53,308 nucleotides of DNA from Clostridia bacterium. GTDB lineage: Bacteria > Bacillota_A > Clostridia > Oscillospirales > Acutalibacteraceae. The position numbers and the translations under genes are program-made. Positions 44,268-51,836 of this stretch are shown here, piece by piece (the stretch's first letter is position 1; each line of letters starts with the position of its first letter). Where the stretch lies: contig RZYX01000006.1 in the NCBI GenBank assembly GCA_009930155.1, positions 1-53,308 on the forward strand, written 5' to 3'. The notes under the pieces were generated by a model, which saw nothing but the letters and a program-made list of their open reading frames with translations, did not search any database and was not told where the DNA came from.

Positions 44268-45205
44268 TGAAATATTCTAATACCGCACTTCAATTATTAG
44301 CTGCAAGGGAAAATGGAAATATAAAGACAAATGCACAATTTTGGAGAGATTATCCCAATATACAGACATTTGAAAGTCTTCTTTGGTCCAATAACGACAT
44401 TATAGATATTGCTGAGCAATTATCGCAACAATATCCTTTAAGCGACCAAGACGAAGGTTTTATTTGTGCATACGATGAGAATTTTCCGGTCATTAATCAA
44501 AAGGCTAAGAATAGTGATAAACCATATTTACTATTTTATAAGGGAGATATATCATTATTAAGTGACTTGAATAAAAACGTCGCCGTAATCGGACTTATTG
44601 ATCCTACTCCGGAAGTTGAAAAACGAGAAATCGCAGTGGTTGAGCAACTTGTCAAGAGTGATTTGGCTATTGTAAGTGGATTAGCAAAAGGCTGTGATGC
44701 AATAGCTCATAGAGTGTGTTTAGAAACAGGTGGTAAAACGATAGCGATTTTGCCAACGACACTTCAAAAAATATCTCCAGCGACAAACAGGGGCCTGGCA
44801 AACAATATTGTAGCAAATGGTGGCCTGTTATTAACAGAGTATTATAAAGAAAGCTTGAGCAAACAGGAAACTATAAATCGCTATATTGAAAGAGATAGGC
44901 TTCAGGCAATGTTTGCAAAAGCAGTTATACTGATAGCGAGTTACCGTAAAGGAGAGGGTGATAGTGGATCTCGGCATGCAATGGAATCAGCAAAGAACTT
45001 TGGAATTCCAAGGTATGCAATGTATAACACAACCACTGATATTGACGATAAGCAATTCGGTCTAAACAAAGATTTGCTTAATTTAACAAGCACTAATGTA
45101 AAAGTTCTTCAGCTTAGCTCTATACAGGAAATTAAATCAACAAACATTCCAGTGTTAGAAAAGAATTCACCCTTCTTTCATTCAACACAAATGACACTTT
45201 TTTGA
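44267..45205 (+). CDS. DprA/SLOG-type Rossmann protein (cargo gene 8)
   Basis: 312 residues from ATG 44267. The DprA core is visible: VAVIGLIDPTPEVEK where DprA has GTR, AIVSGLAKGCDAIAHR, GGLLLTEY, INRYIERDRLQAMFAKAVILIAS and GSRHAMESAKNFGIPRYAM. The first motif Arg is lost, and there is no C-terminal winged helix, unlike the housekeeping copy at 18.6-19.8 kb. Such divergent DprA-like (SLOG) proteins are proposed nucleotide-binding sensors or nucleosidases in conflict systems. GGAGG lies just before the start. Confidence 0.85.
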   Translation: MKYSNTALQLLAARENGNIKTNAQFWRDYPNIQTFESLLWSNNDIIDIAEQLSQQYPLSDQDEGFICAYDENFPVINQKAKNSDKPYLLFYKGDISLLSDLNKNVAVIGLIDPTPEVEKREIAVVEQLVKSDLAIVSGLAKGCDAIAHRVCLETGGKTIAILPTTLQKISPATNRGLANNIVANGGLLLTEYYKESLSKQETINRYIERDRLQAMFAKAVILIASYRKGEGDSGSRHAMESAKNFGIPRYAMYNTTTDIDDKQFGLNKDLLNLTSTNVKVLQLSSIQEIKSTNIPVLEKNSPFFHSTQMTLF

Positions 45206-45206
45206 T

Positions 45207-45722
45207 ATGTTAAATATACACATTTTCGATTTAGACAATACACTCATATATACGAATCAATTAAATAATGATTCGTATAATTATGCGCTTACAAAACTGG
45301 GATTGATACCGATTGTTAGTTGCCCACGTGTAACAAGAAAGGTTGTGCTTAACCACTATCCTTTTTTGGATAAACATCAGCAAGATAAACTGATTCAGTT
45401 AAAGCAAGCATATTTCATTAAACACATTAATAAAACAGAGCTCAATTTACATTTGCATGGTGTGTTGCACTCTCACAGTTCAGAATTTTGTGTTTTATGG
45501 ACAAGTGCAGAAAAAGAGCGAGTTTTACCTCTTTTAGAGCATTATCAGTTACAATGTGCATTTGCAGAAATAATTTGCAGCAGTAAAGACAATGTACGGC
45601 GAGACATTGAAAAAATATGCCAAAGGTTTTCTTGTACTTCTCAGCAACTGCTTTTTTATGAGGATAACCCTGTTATTATTGAAGTACTCAGATCTTTAGG
45701 GCAGACAGTTATGACCGTCTAA
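45207..45722 (+). CDS. HAD-family hydrolase (cargo gene 9)
   Basis: 171 residues. Motif I FDLDNTLI (residues 7-14), motif II LWTSAE, a downstream Lys (SSKDNVRRD) and motif IV YEDNP are all present, so it should be an active phosphatase with a small helical cap. It starts one base after the DprA-like stop with no clear binding site, implying translational coupling. A phosphatase acting on a nucleotide made by the PRTase is my inference. Confidence 0.85.
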   Translation: MLNIHIFDLDNTLIYTNQLNNDSYNYALTKLGLIPIVSCPRVTRKVVLNHYPFLDKHQQDKLIQLKQAYFIKHINKTELNLHLHGVLHSHSSEFCVLWTSAEKERVLPLLEHYQLQCAFAEIICSSKDNVRRDIEKICQRFSCTSQQLLFYEDNPVIIEVLRSLGQTVMTV

Positions 45723-45740
45723 GCCATACCATGCTATAAA

Positions 45741-45779
45741 AAGGTCCCCACCAGTTCAATTATAACTGGTGGGGACCTT
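45741..45779. terminator. Perfect 16-bp-stem bidirectional terminator
   Basis: AAGGTCCCCACCAGTT (45741-45756) and its exact complement AACTGGTGGGGACCTT (45764-45779) with a 7-base loop. It separates the cargo operon from the convergent Crp-type gene and may mark the right limit of the element. Confidence 0.85.
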
Positions 45780-45785
45780 CCATAT

Positions 45786-46460
45786 TCAGTTTGCGTTTCT
45801 TAGTTTTCCCTTGTGACACAGTCGCTTTATTGTAACCCGACGATTATCTATATCAATTACACCTTGTTCCTTTAATTTTTTTAGCTCTCTAAACAGAGAA
45901 GGTCTTTGCACTCCAAGATAATCCGCAAGTTGTTTTTTACTCATTGGAAGTAATATAACCGATGATTTTTGTATTATAGACTGTTTCGTAAAATAATCCA
46001 TAATATTTTCACTAAGTGTTTTTTGCATAAACATAGTTATTCTTCGATTTATTCCTTGAGAATTTTGTGAAATTGACTGTATATAAAGCAATGTAAAATT
46101 GTAGTCATGTAAAAGTGCCATAACTGCACTCATATCAAGATGAATAATTTGACAATCTGCAAGGCAATAAATGCTAAACGGATAATTATGATTTTCGCCA
46201 AACAACAGATTTGCTCCAATAAGACTTTCTTTCTCAAACTCAAATATATTGGTTAATGAGCCATTTATTGATAAAGAATATGCAACCAAACTGCCCGATA
46301 AAACAATGTCCAACTGATGACAAGGATCATTTACATTATGAACTGTTGCCCCTTTCATATATGCTTTTTGATAAATGTGATTGTTTGCGATTTGCTTTTC
46401 TAGCTCACTTTTATTTATTTGGGAAAACAATGAAAGTTCCTGCAAAATCTCTGTTTTCAT
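45786..46460 (-). CDS. Crp/Fnr-family transcriptional regulator
   Basis: 224 residues. The N-terminal cyclic-nucleotide-like beta barrel (about 15-125) is followed by a dimer helix and a C-terminal helix-turn-helix (MSKKQLADYLGVQRPSLFRELKKLKEQGVI). It lacks the N-terminal four-Cys FeS motif of Fnr, so the signal is unknown. It diverges from the permease genes, which it probably regulates. Confidence 0.88.
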   Translation of the reverse strand: MKTEILQELSLFSQINKSELEKQIANNHIYQKAYMKGATVHNVNDPCHQLDIVLSGSLVAYSLSINGSLTNIFEFEKESLIGANLLFGENHNYPFSIYCLADCQIIHLDMSAVMALLHDYNFTLLYIQSISQNSQGINRRITMFMQKTLSENIMDYFTKQSIIQKSSVILLPMSKKQLADYLGVQRPSLFRELKKLKEQGVIDIDNRRVTIKRLCHKGKLRNAN

Positions 46461-46571
46461 ATAAATTACCCCCTTTATAAAACTATTATAACAAAAAGAA
46501 ACATTGGTGTCTATTTATTGCCTGCATTCCACCTTATACTTATATCATAATCAAGAGAACGGAGGATTAAT

Positions 46572-47054
46572 ATGGATGTTTTTACAATAGCTATGTGGAT
46601 AGGAACGATTATATTTCTTGTTGTCTCATTTAAAAAGGATAAAAATAAAACAAAAACGGCACTCAAAATGGCATTTGGTATGGGCAAGGGAATGATCGCT
46701 AGCATTTTATCAATTATTTTTATGATTGGATTTATACTAGCAATTATACCGCCAGAGAATATTGCAAAATTTGTTAGTGGGCAATCGCTACTTTTGGCTA
46801 CGGTTGTTTCAGCGGCATTTGGAACAATAACGCTTATTCCTGCCTTTATTGCTTTTCCGCTTGTTGGCACACTGGTTAATGCTGAAGTTAGCGTTGTTCC
46901 CTCTGTCGCATTTTTAACAACACTAACTATGGTAGGCATGGTTACATTTCCACTTGAAAGGCGTGAGTTTGGCTTAAAATTCACCGCTGCAAGAAATGTG
47001 CTTAGTTTTATTTTTGCCATTGCCATTGCTTTGATTATGGGGGTAATTATATGA
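46572..47054 (+). CDS. Permease, N-terminal half (YraQ/ArsP-like)
   Basis: 160 residues, four or five membrane segments (about 5-18, 37-60, 72-95, 110-125, 140-158), with PPENIAKFVSGQSLLLATVVSAAFGTI resembling half of a YraQ/DUF318 permease. GGAGG lies ahead of the ATG. It overlaps the next gene by 4 bases, so the two halves are made together. The substrate is unknown. Confidence 0.8.
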   Translation: MDVFTIAMWIGTIIFLVVSFKKDKNKTKTALKMAFGMGKGMIASILSIIFMIGFILAIIPPENIAKFVSGQSLLLATVVSAAFGTITLIPAFIAFPLVGTLVNAEVSVVPSVAFLTTLTMVGMVTFPLERREFGLKFTAARNVLSFIFAIAIALIMGVII

Positions 47055-47764
47055 ATTTTTTAAAAAAACTAAAAGATAATTTATTCTTTATCATTGTTGC
47101 CGTCGCATATATAATTATGTTTATTGTAAGACCCGATATGGGTATTGTTTCAATAAAAAACAGTGCATATTACATTAAAGAAATGCTTCTTATTATGCCT
47201 GTAATATTTGTGCTTACAGCTCTTTTAGATGCCTGGGTTGCAAAAGAAAAAATTACAAAATATTTGGGTAAAGAATCAAAAACTAAAGGTGTTGCTCTCT
47301 CGTTTGTTTTAGGAAGTATCTCTGCAGGACCAATTTATGCAGCGTTCCCAATGTGTGTAATGCTCCACAAAAAAGGTGCGTCTGTACGAAATCTCATTAT
47401 TATTTTAAGCTCGTGGGCAGTTATTAAGATTCCTATGCTTTTAAACGAAGCAAAGTTCTTGGGTCTAAAATTTATGCTAGTTCGCTGGGTTTTAACAATA
47501 ATTGCTATCGTTATTTTCTCATGGATTACTGCAAAAATGGTTAAGGACGAAGATTTGCCTCAAAAGGATGAAAAGCCAAAGGGACTTACAGTAAACAGAG
47601 ATGCTTGTATGGGCTGTACTTTATGCACAAAAAGCTATCCCGAGATTTTCAGCATGCAAGGTAAAAAAGCATATGCAAAAGAACTTGATGAGTCTGTGGA
47701 CAAAGAAAAGCTTAAGCAAACCGCCTTATCTTGCCCTGCAAAAGCAATTGACTATATTGAATAA
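47051..47764 (+). CDS. Permease second half fused to a ferredoxin
   Basis: 237 residues. Membrane part about 10-175 (FVLGSISAGPIYAAFPMCVML is the matching half-repeat motif), then a ferredoxin-like module about 185-237 with CMGCTLC and a later SCPAKAI, enough to hold one iron-sulfur cluster. Membrane permease plus cytoplasmic ferredoxin suggests redox-linked transport or sensing. The divergent Crp-type gene is the likely regulator. The stop lies ahead of repeat copy B, which can act as terminator. Confidence 0.82.
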   Translation: MNFLKKLKDNLFFIIVAVAYIIMFIVRPDMGIVSIKNSAYYIKEMLLIMPVIFVLTALLDAWVAKEKITKYLGKESKTKGVALSFVLGSISAGPIYAAFPMCVMLHKKGASVRNLIIILSSWAVIKIPMLLNEAKFLGLKFMLVRWVLTIIAIVIFSWITAKMVKDEDLPQKDEKPKGLTVNRDACMGCTLCTKSYPEIFSMQGKKAYAKELDESVDKEKLKQTALSCPAKAIDYIE

Positions 47765-47816
47765 CTTTTTTTGATGCAGATTTGTTTGCCATATTAATTA
47801 ATGTTTTTAAAGATAC

Positions 47817-47858
47817 ATAAAAGCCTGCAAACCCTTTAATTAGAGTTTGCAGGCTTTT
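47817..47858 (+). repeat. Dispersed repeat, copy B (42-bp identical head)
   Basis: 42 bases identical to 48,971-49,012, comprising hairpin arms AAGCCTGCAAAC / GTTTGCAGGCTT and flanks. It functions as a terminator for the permease gene, followed by T-rich sequence. Confidence 0.9.
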
Positions 47859-47941
47859 GGTATGCTTGTAAATATTATTTTTGGGTTTTGTTTGAGCCAA
47901 ACTGCAAATATTAAAAAATTTATATTTTATAATTGCTCTAA

Positions 47942-47969
47942 TTGAAATTATAACATAATGTGATATAAT
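47942..47969 (+). promoter_or_regulatory. Promoter of the DUF2971 gene
   Basis: TTGAAA (47942-47947), 16-base spacer, TATAAT (47964-47969). Transcription would begin about 47,976, too close for the ATG at 47,985, favouring the ATG at 48,024. Confidence 0.65.
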
Positions 47970-48023
47970 AATTAAGAATATATAATGTCTAATAAAACTT
48001 TAGTAAACGAGGAAAAAATTTAT

Positions 48024-48881
48024 ATGATTGACTGTCCAAAGAATTTATATCATTATACAAGTATCAATTCTTTAGCATCGATACTTAAAAATGAAACAAT
48101 AAAATTTAATAATTTGACAAAAGTTGATGATTTAGAAGAAAGTAAATATAGTGAATATGGAAAATATGTCTTTGTAAGTTGCTGGACAGAAAAAGAGAAT
48201 GAAGATATTCCAACATGGATAATGTATGGAAATAAAATGAATGGTGTAAGAATAAAACTACCTATTTATCCTTTTCTTCTTAACACTTATACACCTGATG
48301 ATTTTAGATCGGAAACTCCCTCAGAGCTTTTAAAATATATTAATATTGATATAAATGAAAGTTTCTTTAAAGTTAATGATTTTATAAATAATCAAGGTTA
48401 TATGATTAGTCCTTCAAATTCTCACACAAACACAAACATATATAATGATTGCTATAAAAACATACTTTTTAAAATAGAATATACTGATGACGAAAACGTT
48501 ATAAACTATTTTCAAAATGAAAATAAAGGTGTTGAAAAAGGAGATTTTCTCAGTAAATTAGGATTTCGAAAAAGAAATTGTTGGGAATTTCAGAAAGAAT
48601 GGCGTTACAAAATAGTATTCGCACCATTCTCCGCCATTGATTCATGCAGGAGCTGGGAACTTATGATATCACGAATAGCTCAAAGAAATAACTTGCCGTT
48701 CGATAGTTATTACATTAAGATAGACCCTAAATATTTAAAAAACCTTGAAATAACAATGGGACCTTGTACTACAGACAGTGATTGGCACATAGTTGAGCAA
48801 CTTTTAAAAAGCAAGGGACTAAATCCAAGAGAAATAATTAAGCATAGTTCGCTTGAGGGAAAGATTCGTAATTTTTTATAA
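48024..48881 (+). CDS. DUF2971-like protein
   Basis: 285 residues from ATG 48024, preceded by GAGG at about 11 bases; an in-frame ATG at 47985 has none. LYHYTSINSLASILKNETIKF, DDLEESKY, TWIMYGNKMNGVRI and WEFQKEWRYKI are the DUF2971 pattern. The fold is related to ART-like toxins by some proposals, but the function is unproven, and members appear in accessory and defence islands. It lies alone between two identical 42-base repeats. Its DNA is clearly more AT-rich than its neighbours, pointing to transfer. Confidence 0.75.
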   Translation: MIDCPKNLYHYTSINSLASILKNETIKFNNLTKVDDLEESKYSEYGKYVFVSCWTEKENEDIPTWIMYGNKMNGVRIKLPIYPFLLNTYTPDDFRSETPSELLKYINIDINESFFKVNDFINNQGYMISPSNSHTNTNIYNDCYKNILFKIEYTDDENVINYFQNENKGVEKGDFLSKLGFRKRNCWEFQKEWRYKIVFAPFSAIDSCRSWELMISRIAQRNNLPFDSYYIKIDPKYLKNLEITMGPCTTDSDWHIVEQLLKSKGLNPREIIKHSSLEGKIRNFL

Positions 48882-48970
48882 CAATTACTTATTGACATAA
48901 AACAATAATTCTTTTATTAATCTAAACACGAAATTCTTGCATTAACAAAGCGTTAAATTTTTTCGAGCAT

Positions 48971-49049
48971 ATAAAAGCCTGCAAACCCTTTAATTAGAGT
49001 TTGCAGGCTTTTTTAATATGCCATAAATTATTTTGAAACACACTTGCAA
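48971..49049 (+). repeat. Dispersed repeat, copy C (head plus tail)
   Basis: Positions 48,971-49,012 are identical to copy B; 48,998-49,049 nearly identical to copy A. It is the only full copy. It serves as terminator between the DUF2971 gene and the convergent antiporter gene. Confidence 0.9.
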
Positions 49050-49056
49050 ATAGCTT

Positions 49057-50262
49057 TTATACGCTAGGCGTTGTGCAATCTTTTGGAGCTATAACAATTT
49101 CGCCTGCTTTTTCTAGTGCAAACTTTGCAGTGATTGGACCTATGATTGAATATATAAATGTTGAGCACAATATAATCACTCGAATTTGCGATGCAAAGGC
49201 AGGCACAACCTCACCCGCAACAACAATCAGTCCAAGTGCAACACCCGCTTGTGGCATAAGTGTTGGTCCAAGATATTTGCATATGTTTTTGTCTTGCTTT
49301 GTAACTTTTCCGCCAAACCAAGCACCAAACATTTTTCCAATTACACGCATAACAACATATAATACCCCTATTACGCCTATTCCTGGAAGAGCAGAAACTT
49401 CGAATCCCGCTCCCGATATTACAAAGAATATCATAAAGATTGCAGGAGTAAAATAATCTGATGTTTTCATTACGCCAGCAATATCGCCGTATATGTTTGT
49501 AAGAACACCGCCAAGTGCCATGCAGCCTAACAATGCCGAACCATGAACCGCATCCGACAACCAATATGTAAGTAATACCGTTGCAATAATAATGCAAATT
49601 CTGTTTGATGATTTTTTAAACCACCTAAACACAAGCTTCATCAAAATTGCCATTACAGAACCTATCACAAAGGACACTGCAATTTCATAAAGAGGCATTA
49701 ATAATGACAATAACACATTGCTACTTTTTGACGACATCATATTAACAATTGTTGTTGCAAATCCAAAGCCTATCAGTGCAACTACATCGTCAATTGCCAC
49801 AACGCTCATAAGCATTGATGTGAGTGGCCCTTTTGCCTTGTATTGATTGATAACCATTATGGTTTGAGCTGGTGCTGTTGCTGCCGCAATTGCTCCCAAC
49901 ATAATTGATAGTTTTAAATCAAACCCAAACAGTATTAAAATAACCGTTACCAAAACTATAGCACCAAAGGATTCACAAATTGCAATTATAATCGGTGCCG
50001 CTCCAACTTTTTTAAAATACGCTAAATTAAATTCGCTTCCTATAGAAAACGCTATAAAACCCAATGCTATATTAGATATTACCGAAAAGCCATCAACCAT
50101 ATCGTTTGGAATAAAGTTAAAAAACGATGGTCCCAATAATAAACCGGCAATTAAATATCCAGTTACATTTGGCATTTTAGCTTGTTTTGCAAGCCGTCCA
50201 AATGCTAAACCAAAAATAAGTATTACTGCCACTTCTATTATGATTTTACTACTCAATGCCAC
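49057..50262 (-). CDS. Cation:proton antiporter (CPA2/KefB type)
   Basis: About 401 residues with 11-12 membrane segments and the CPA2 patterns GYLIAGLLLGPSFF, AAATAPAQTIMVI and SVVAIDDVVALIGFGF. It exchanges Na+ or K+ for H+. No C-terminal TrkA-N/RCK domain is present; instead a PII-like protein is encoded just upstream. The start is GTG 50262 or TTG 50256, both after GGGG; the ORF's first ATG lies inside the upstream gene. It overlaps that gene by 8-14 bases. Confidence 0.88.
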   Translation of the reverse strand: MALSSKIIIEVAVILIFGLAFGRLAKQAKMPNVTGYLIAGLLLGPSFFNFIPNDMVDGFSVISNIALGFIAFSIGSEFNLAYFKKVGAAPIIIAICESFGAIVLVTVILILFGFDLKLSIMLGAIAAATAPAQTIMVINQYKAKGPLTSMLMSVVAIDDVVALIGFGFATTIVNMMSSKSSNVLLSLLMPLYEIAVSFVIGSVMAILMKLVFRWFKKSSNRICIIIATVLLTYWLSDAVHGSALLGCMALGGVLTNIYGDIAGVMKTSDYFTPAIFMIFFVISGAGFEVSALPGIGVIGVLYVVMRVIGKMFGAWFGGKVTKQDKNICKYLGPTLMPQAGVALGLIVVAGEVVPAFASQIRVIILCSTFIYSIIGPITAKFALEKAGEIVIAPKDCTTPSV

Positions 50263-50599
50263 AAATCCCCTTTGAAAAATCAATCGGCACACTAAAGACT
50301 ACTCCTGCATTTTTACAGCACAAGTCACCAACAACATGTTCTATTGCTCCAACCGCCTCGTCAAGCTGATCATCTCTGATTATAGTTAATATGATATTAT
50401 TCTTTTGTCTTTCTGGGTTTAAAAAACTCCTGAGCGAACCCAAAAATGGAATTTCATCTTCATCATGTTTATTACTTAGCAGACTTGCCATTCCTGCACT
50501 TTCTAAAACTGTCGCTCCTTTTATGTTCCTTTTTGTAAACTCTGTTAGCACATCGTCTAACTTCTCTGTTTCATTCAAAACAAAAAACAAAGCCCTCAT
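50249..50599 (-). CDS. PII-like regulatory protein
   Basis: 116 residues with the PII-like ferredoxin fold: ALFFVLNETEKLDDVLTEF, GATVLESAGMASLL and LDEAVGAIEHVVGD. A T-loop-like segment (NKHDEDEIPFLGSLRSFLNPERQKN) occupies the centre. PII-like partners control membrane transporters in response to nucleotides or ions. The overlap with the antiporter gene suggests it regulates that transporter. Confidence 0.8.
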   Translation of the reverse strand: MRALFFVLNETEKLDDVLTEFTKRNIKGATVLESAGMASLLSNKHDEDEIPFLGSLRSFLNPERQKNNIILTIIRDDQLDEAVGAIEHVVGDLCCKNAGVVFSVPIDFSKGICGIE

Positions 50600-50750
50600 A
50601 TATTTTCCTCCTCAAAATTCATATATATTTATTATAACATTTTTATAGCAGACTATTAAGGCTAATAGTTCACAAAATTTTAAGAAATGTGTCTTTAAAA
50701 GTTGTTTGACTTAATTTTTTGTATATTGGTCACATAAAATTTATAAGACA

Positions 50751-50789
50751 AAAAGCTAGTAGCCACTTTTTTGTGTCTACTAGCTTTTT
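50751..50789. terminator. Terminator downstream of the DUF6472 gene
   Basis: AAAAGCTAGTAG / CTACTAGCTTTT, 12-bp stem, 14-base loop. The rest of the 50,600-50,825 gap is AT-rich and shows only an upstream region for the PII-like gene. Confidence 0.8.
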
Positions 50790-50825
50790 ACTACTTAATA
50801 CTTTTCGGTATGCTCGCTTTTTGTT

Positions 50826-51017
50826 TTAATTTTGTTTTCTAACCAAGCCATATTCATCATAAAGCTTGAAGTATGGGCAACTAAAGGTAGAATAGCTCAT
50901 AAACCTTACCATTTCATCCTCATCCAGATTTATGGTGCAACTGTAGCAGTCGTCATAATCATCATATTCATAATAGGCACAATTTTCACAGTTGGTTGCG
51001 TTTGATGTGTTGCTCAT
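50826..51017 (-). CDS. DUF6472-like Cys-rich small protein
   Basis: 63 residues with CENCAYYEYDDYDDCYSCTIN and CPYFKLYDEYGLVRKQN: five cysteines, acidic. This matches a small Clostridial family with probable metal binding and no known function. GGAGGG precedes the ATG. Confidence 0.78.
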   Translation of the reverse strand: MSNTSNATNCENCAYYEYDDYDDCYSCTINLDEDEMVRFMSYSTFSCPYFKLYDEYGLVRKQN

Positions 51018-51217
51018 TGTGACCCTCCCATTTTTAAAGTTATATTTGTACTAATATTTTACCGCAATAATGTTTATGTTTCAAGCGTTTTAATTGTCGC
51101 ATGACCACAGGATAACACTAATTTTATTTTATCACAAGATTTTTTGCGTCTATAGTGGTATAATATTTTTTGCTAATCAAAAGCATATATCTGTTTTTTA
51201 AAAGGAGTCTTTTTATT

Positions 51218-51502
51218 ATGCCAGAGTTATTTGAAGCGTTTATGGTTATCTGTTTTGGTATTTCGTGGCCCATTTCCATTACAAAATCTTACACATCAAG
51301 AACCGCTAAAGGCAAAAGCATTGTGTTTTTGCTGTTTATACTGGTTGGCTATTTGTTTGGAATAGCGTCAAAAATTGTAGCAGATAATATTACATATGTC
51401 TTTGTATTTTATATAATTAACTTTGTTATGGTTTTTGCTGACCTTTGCTTGTATCTTAGGAACCGCAAACTTGATGCAAAGCGTGATGCCAAATCCGCTT
51501 AA
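51218..51502 (+). CDS. Small PQ-loop/SemiSWEET-like membrane protein
   Basis: 94 residues from ATG 51218 with AAAGGAG upstream. Three membrane segments and the motif GISWPISITKSYTSRTAKGKS (PQ-loop-like) near the start resemble SemiSWEET half-transporters. The charged C-terminal tail is cytoplasmic. The substrate is unknown. It lies next to the IS1380-type insertion. Confidence 0.7.
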   Translation: MPELFEAFMVICFGISWPISITKSYTSRTAKGKSIVFLLFILVGYLFGIASKIVADNITYVFVFYIINFVMVFADLCLYLRNRKLDAKRDAKSA

Positions 51503-51651
51503 TATTTTGTGTGCTTTAATGTATTTAGACCTCTATAAAATCACGCTAAAATCATCAAACATGAGTTAATTTTTACTAGTTATAGCTCCATGTTTTTATG
51601 CAGTATGATAATTGACCATACCTTTTTAAAGAAGGTATAATGTTAATATTA

Positions 51652-51665
51652 CTGAGATTCTACGT
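51652..51665 (+). repeat. Left inverted repeat (IRL) of the IS
   Basis: CTGAGATTCTACGT, imperfect inverse of the right end and 12/14 identical to the ISEcp1 IRL. Confidence 0.8.
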
Positions 51666-51836
51666 CAGTACTTTATAAACCACCCTCAAAGCATTGATAA
51701 ATATACGTTCCTTCAAAATTCAGCTTTCACCCATTGGGTGAAAGAAAAATGCTCAAAAATGTGTTGAATTATCAGCTTTTATGAGTCGATATATGGTACA
51801 ATAATAGTAACAAAAGCAGAAAAAGGGGTTTAAATT

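Noticed and set aside
46511..47026. Minus-strand 171-residue frame opposite the permease
   Set aside because: Antisense of a membrane-protein gene with clear plus-strand signals and a good ribosome binding site.
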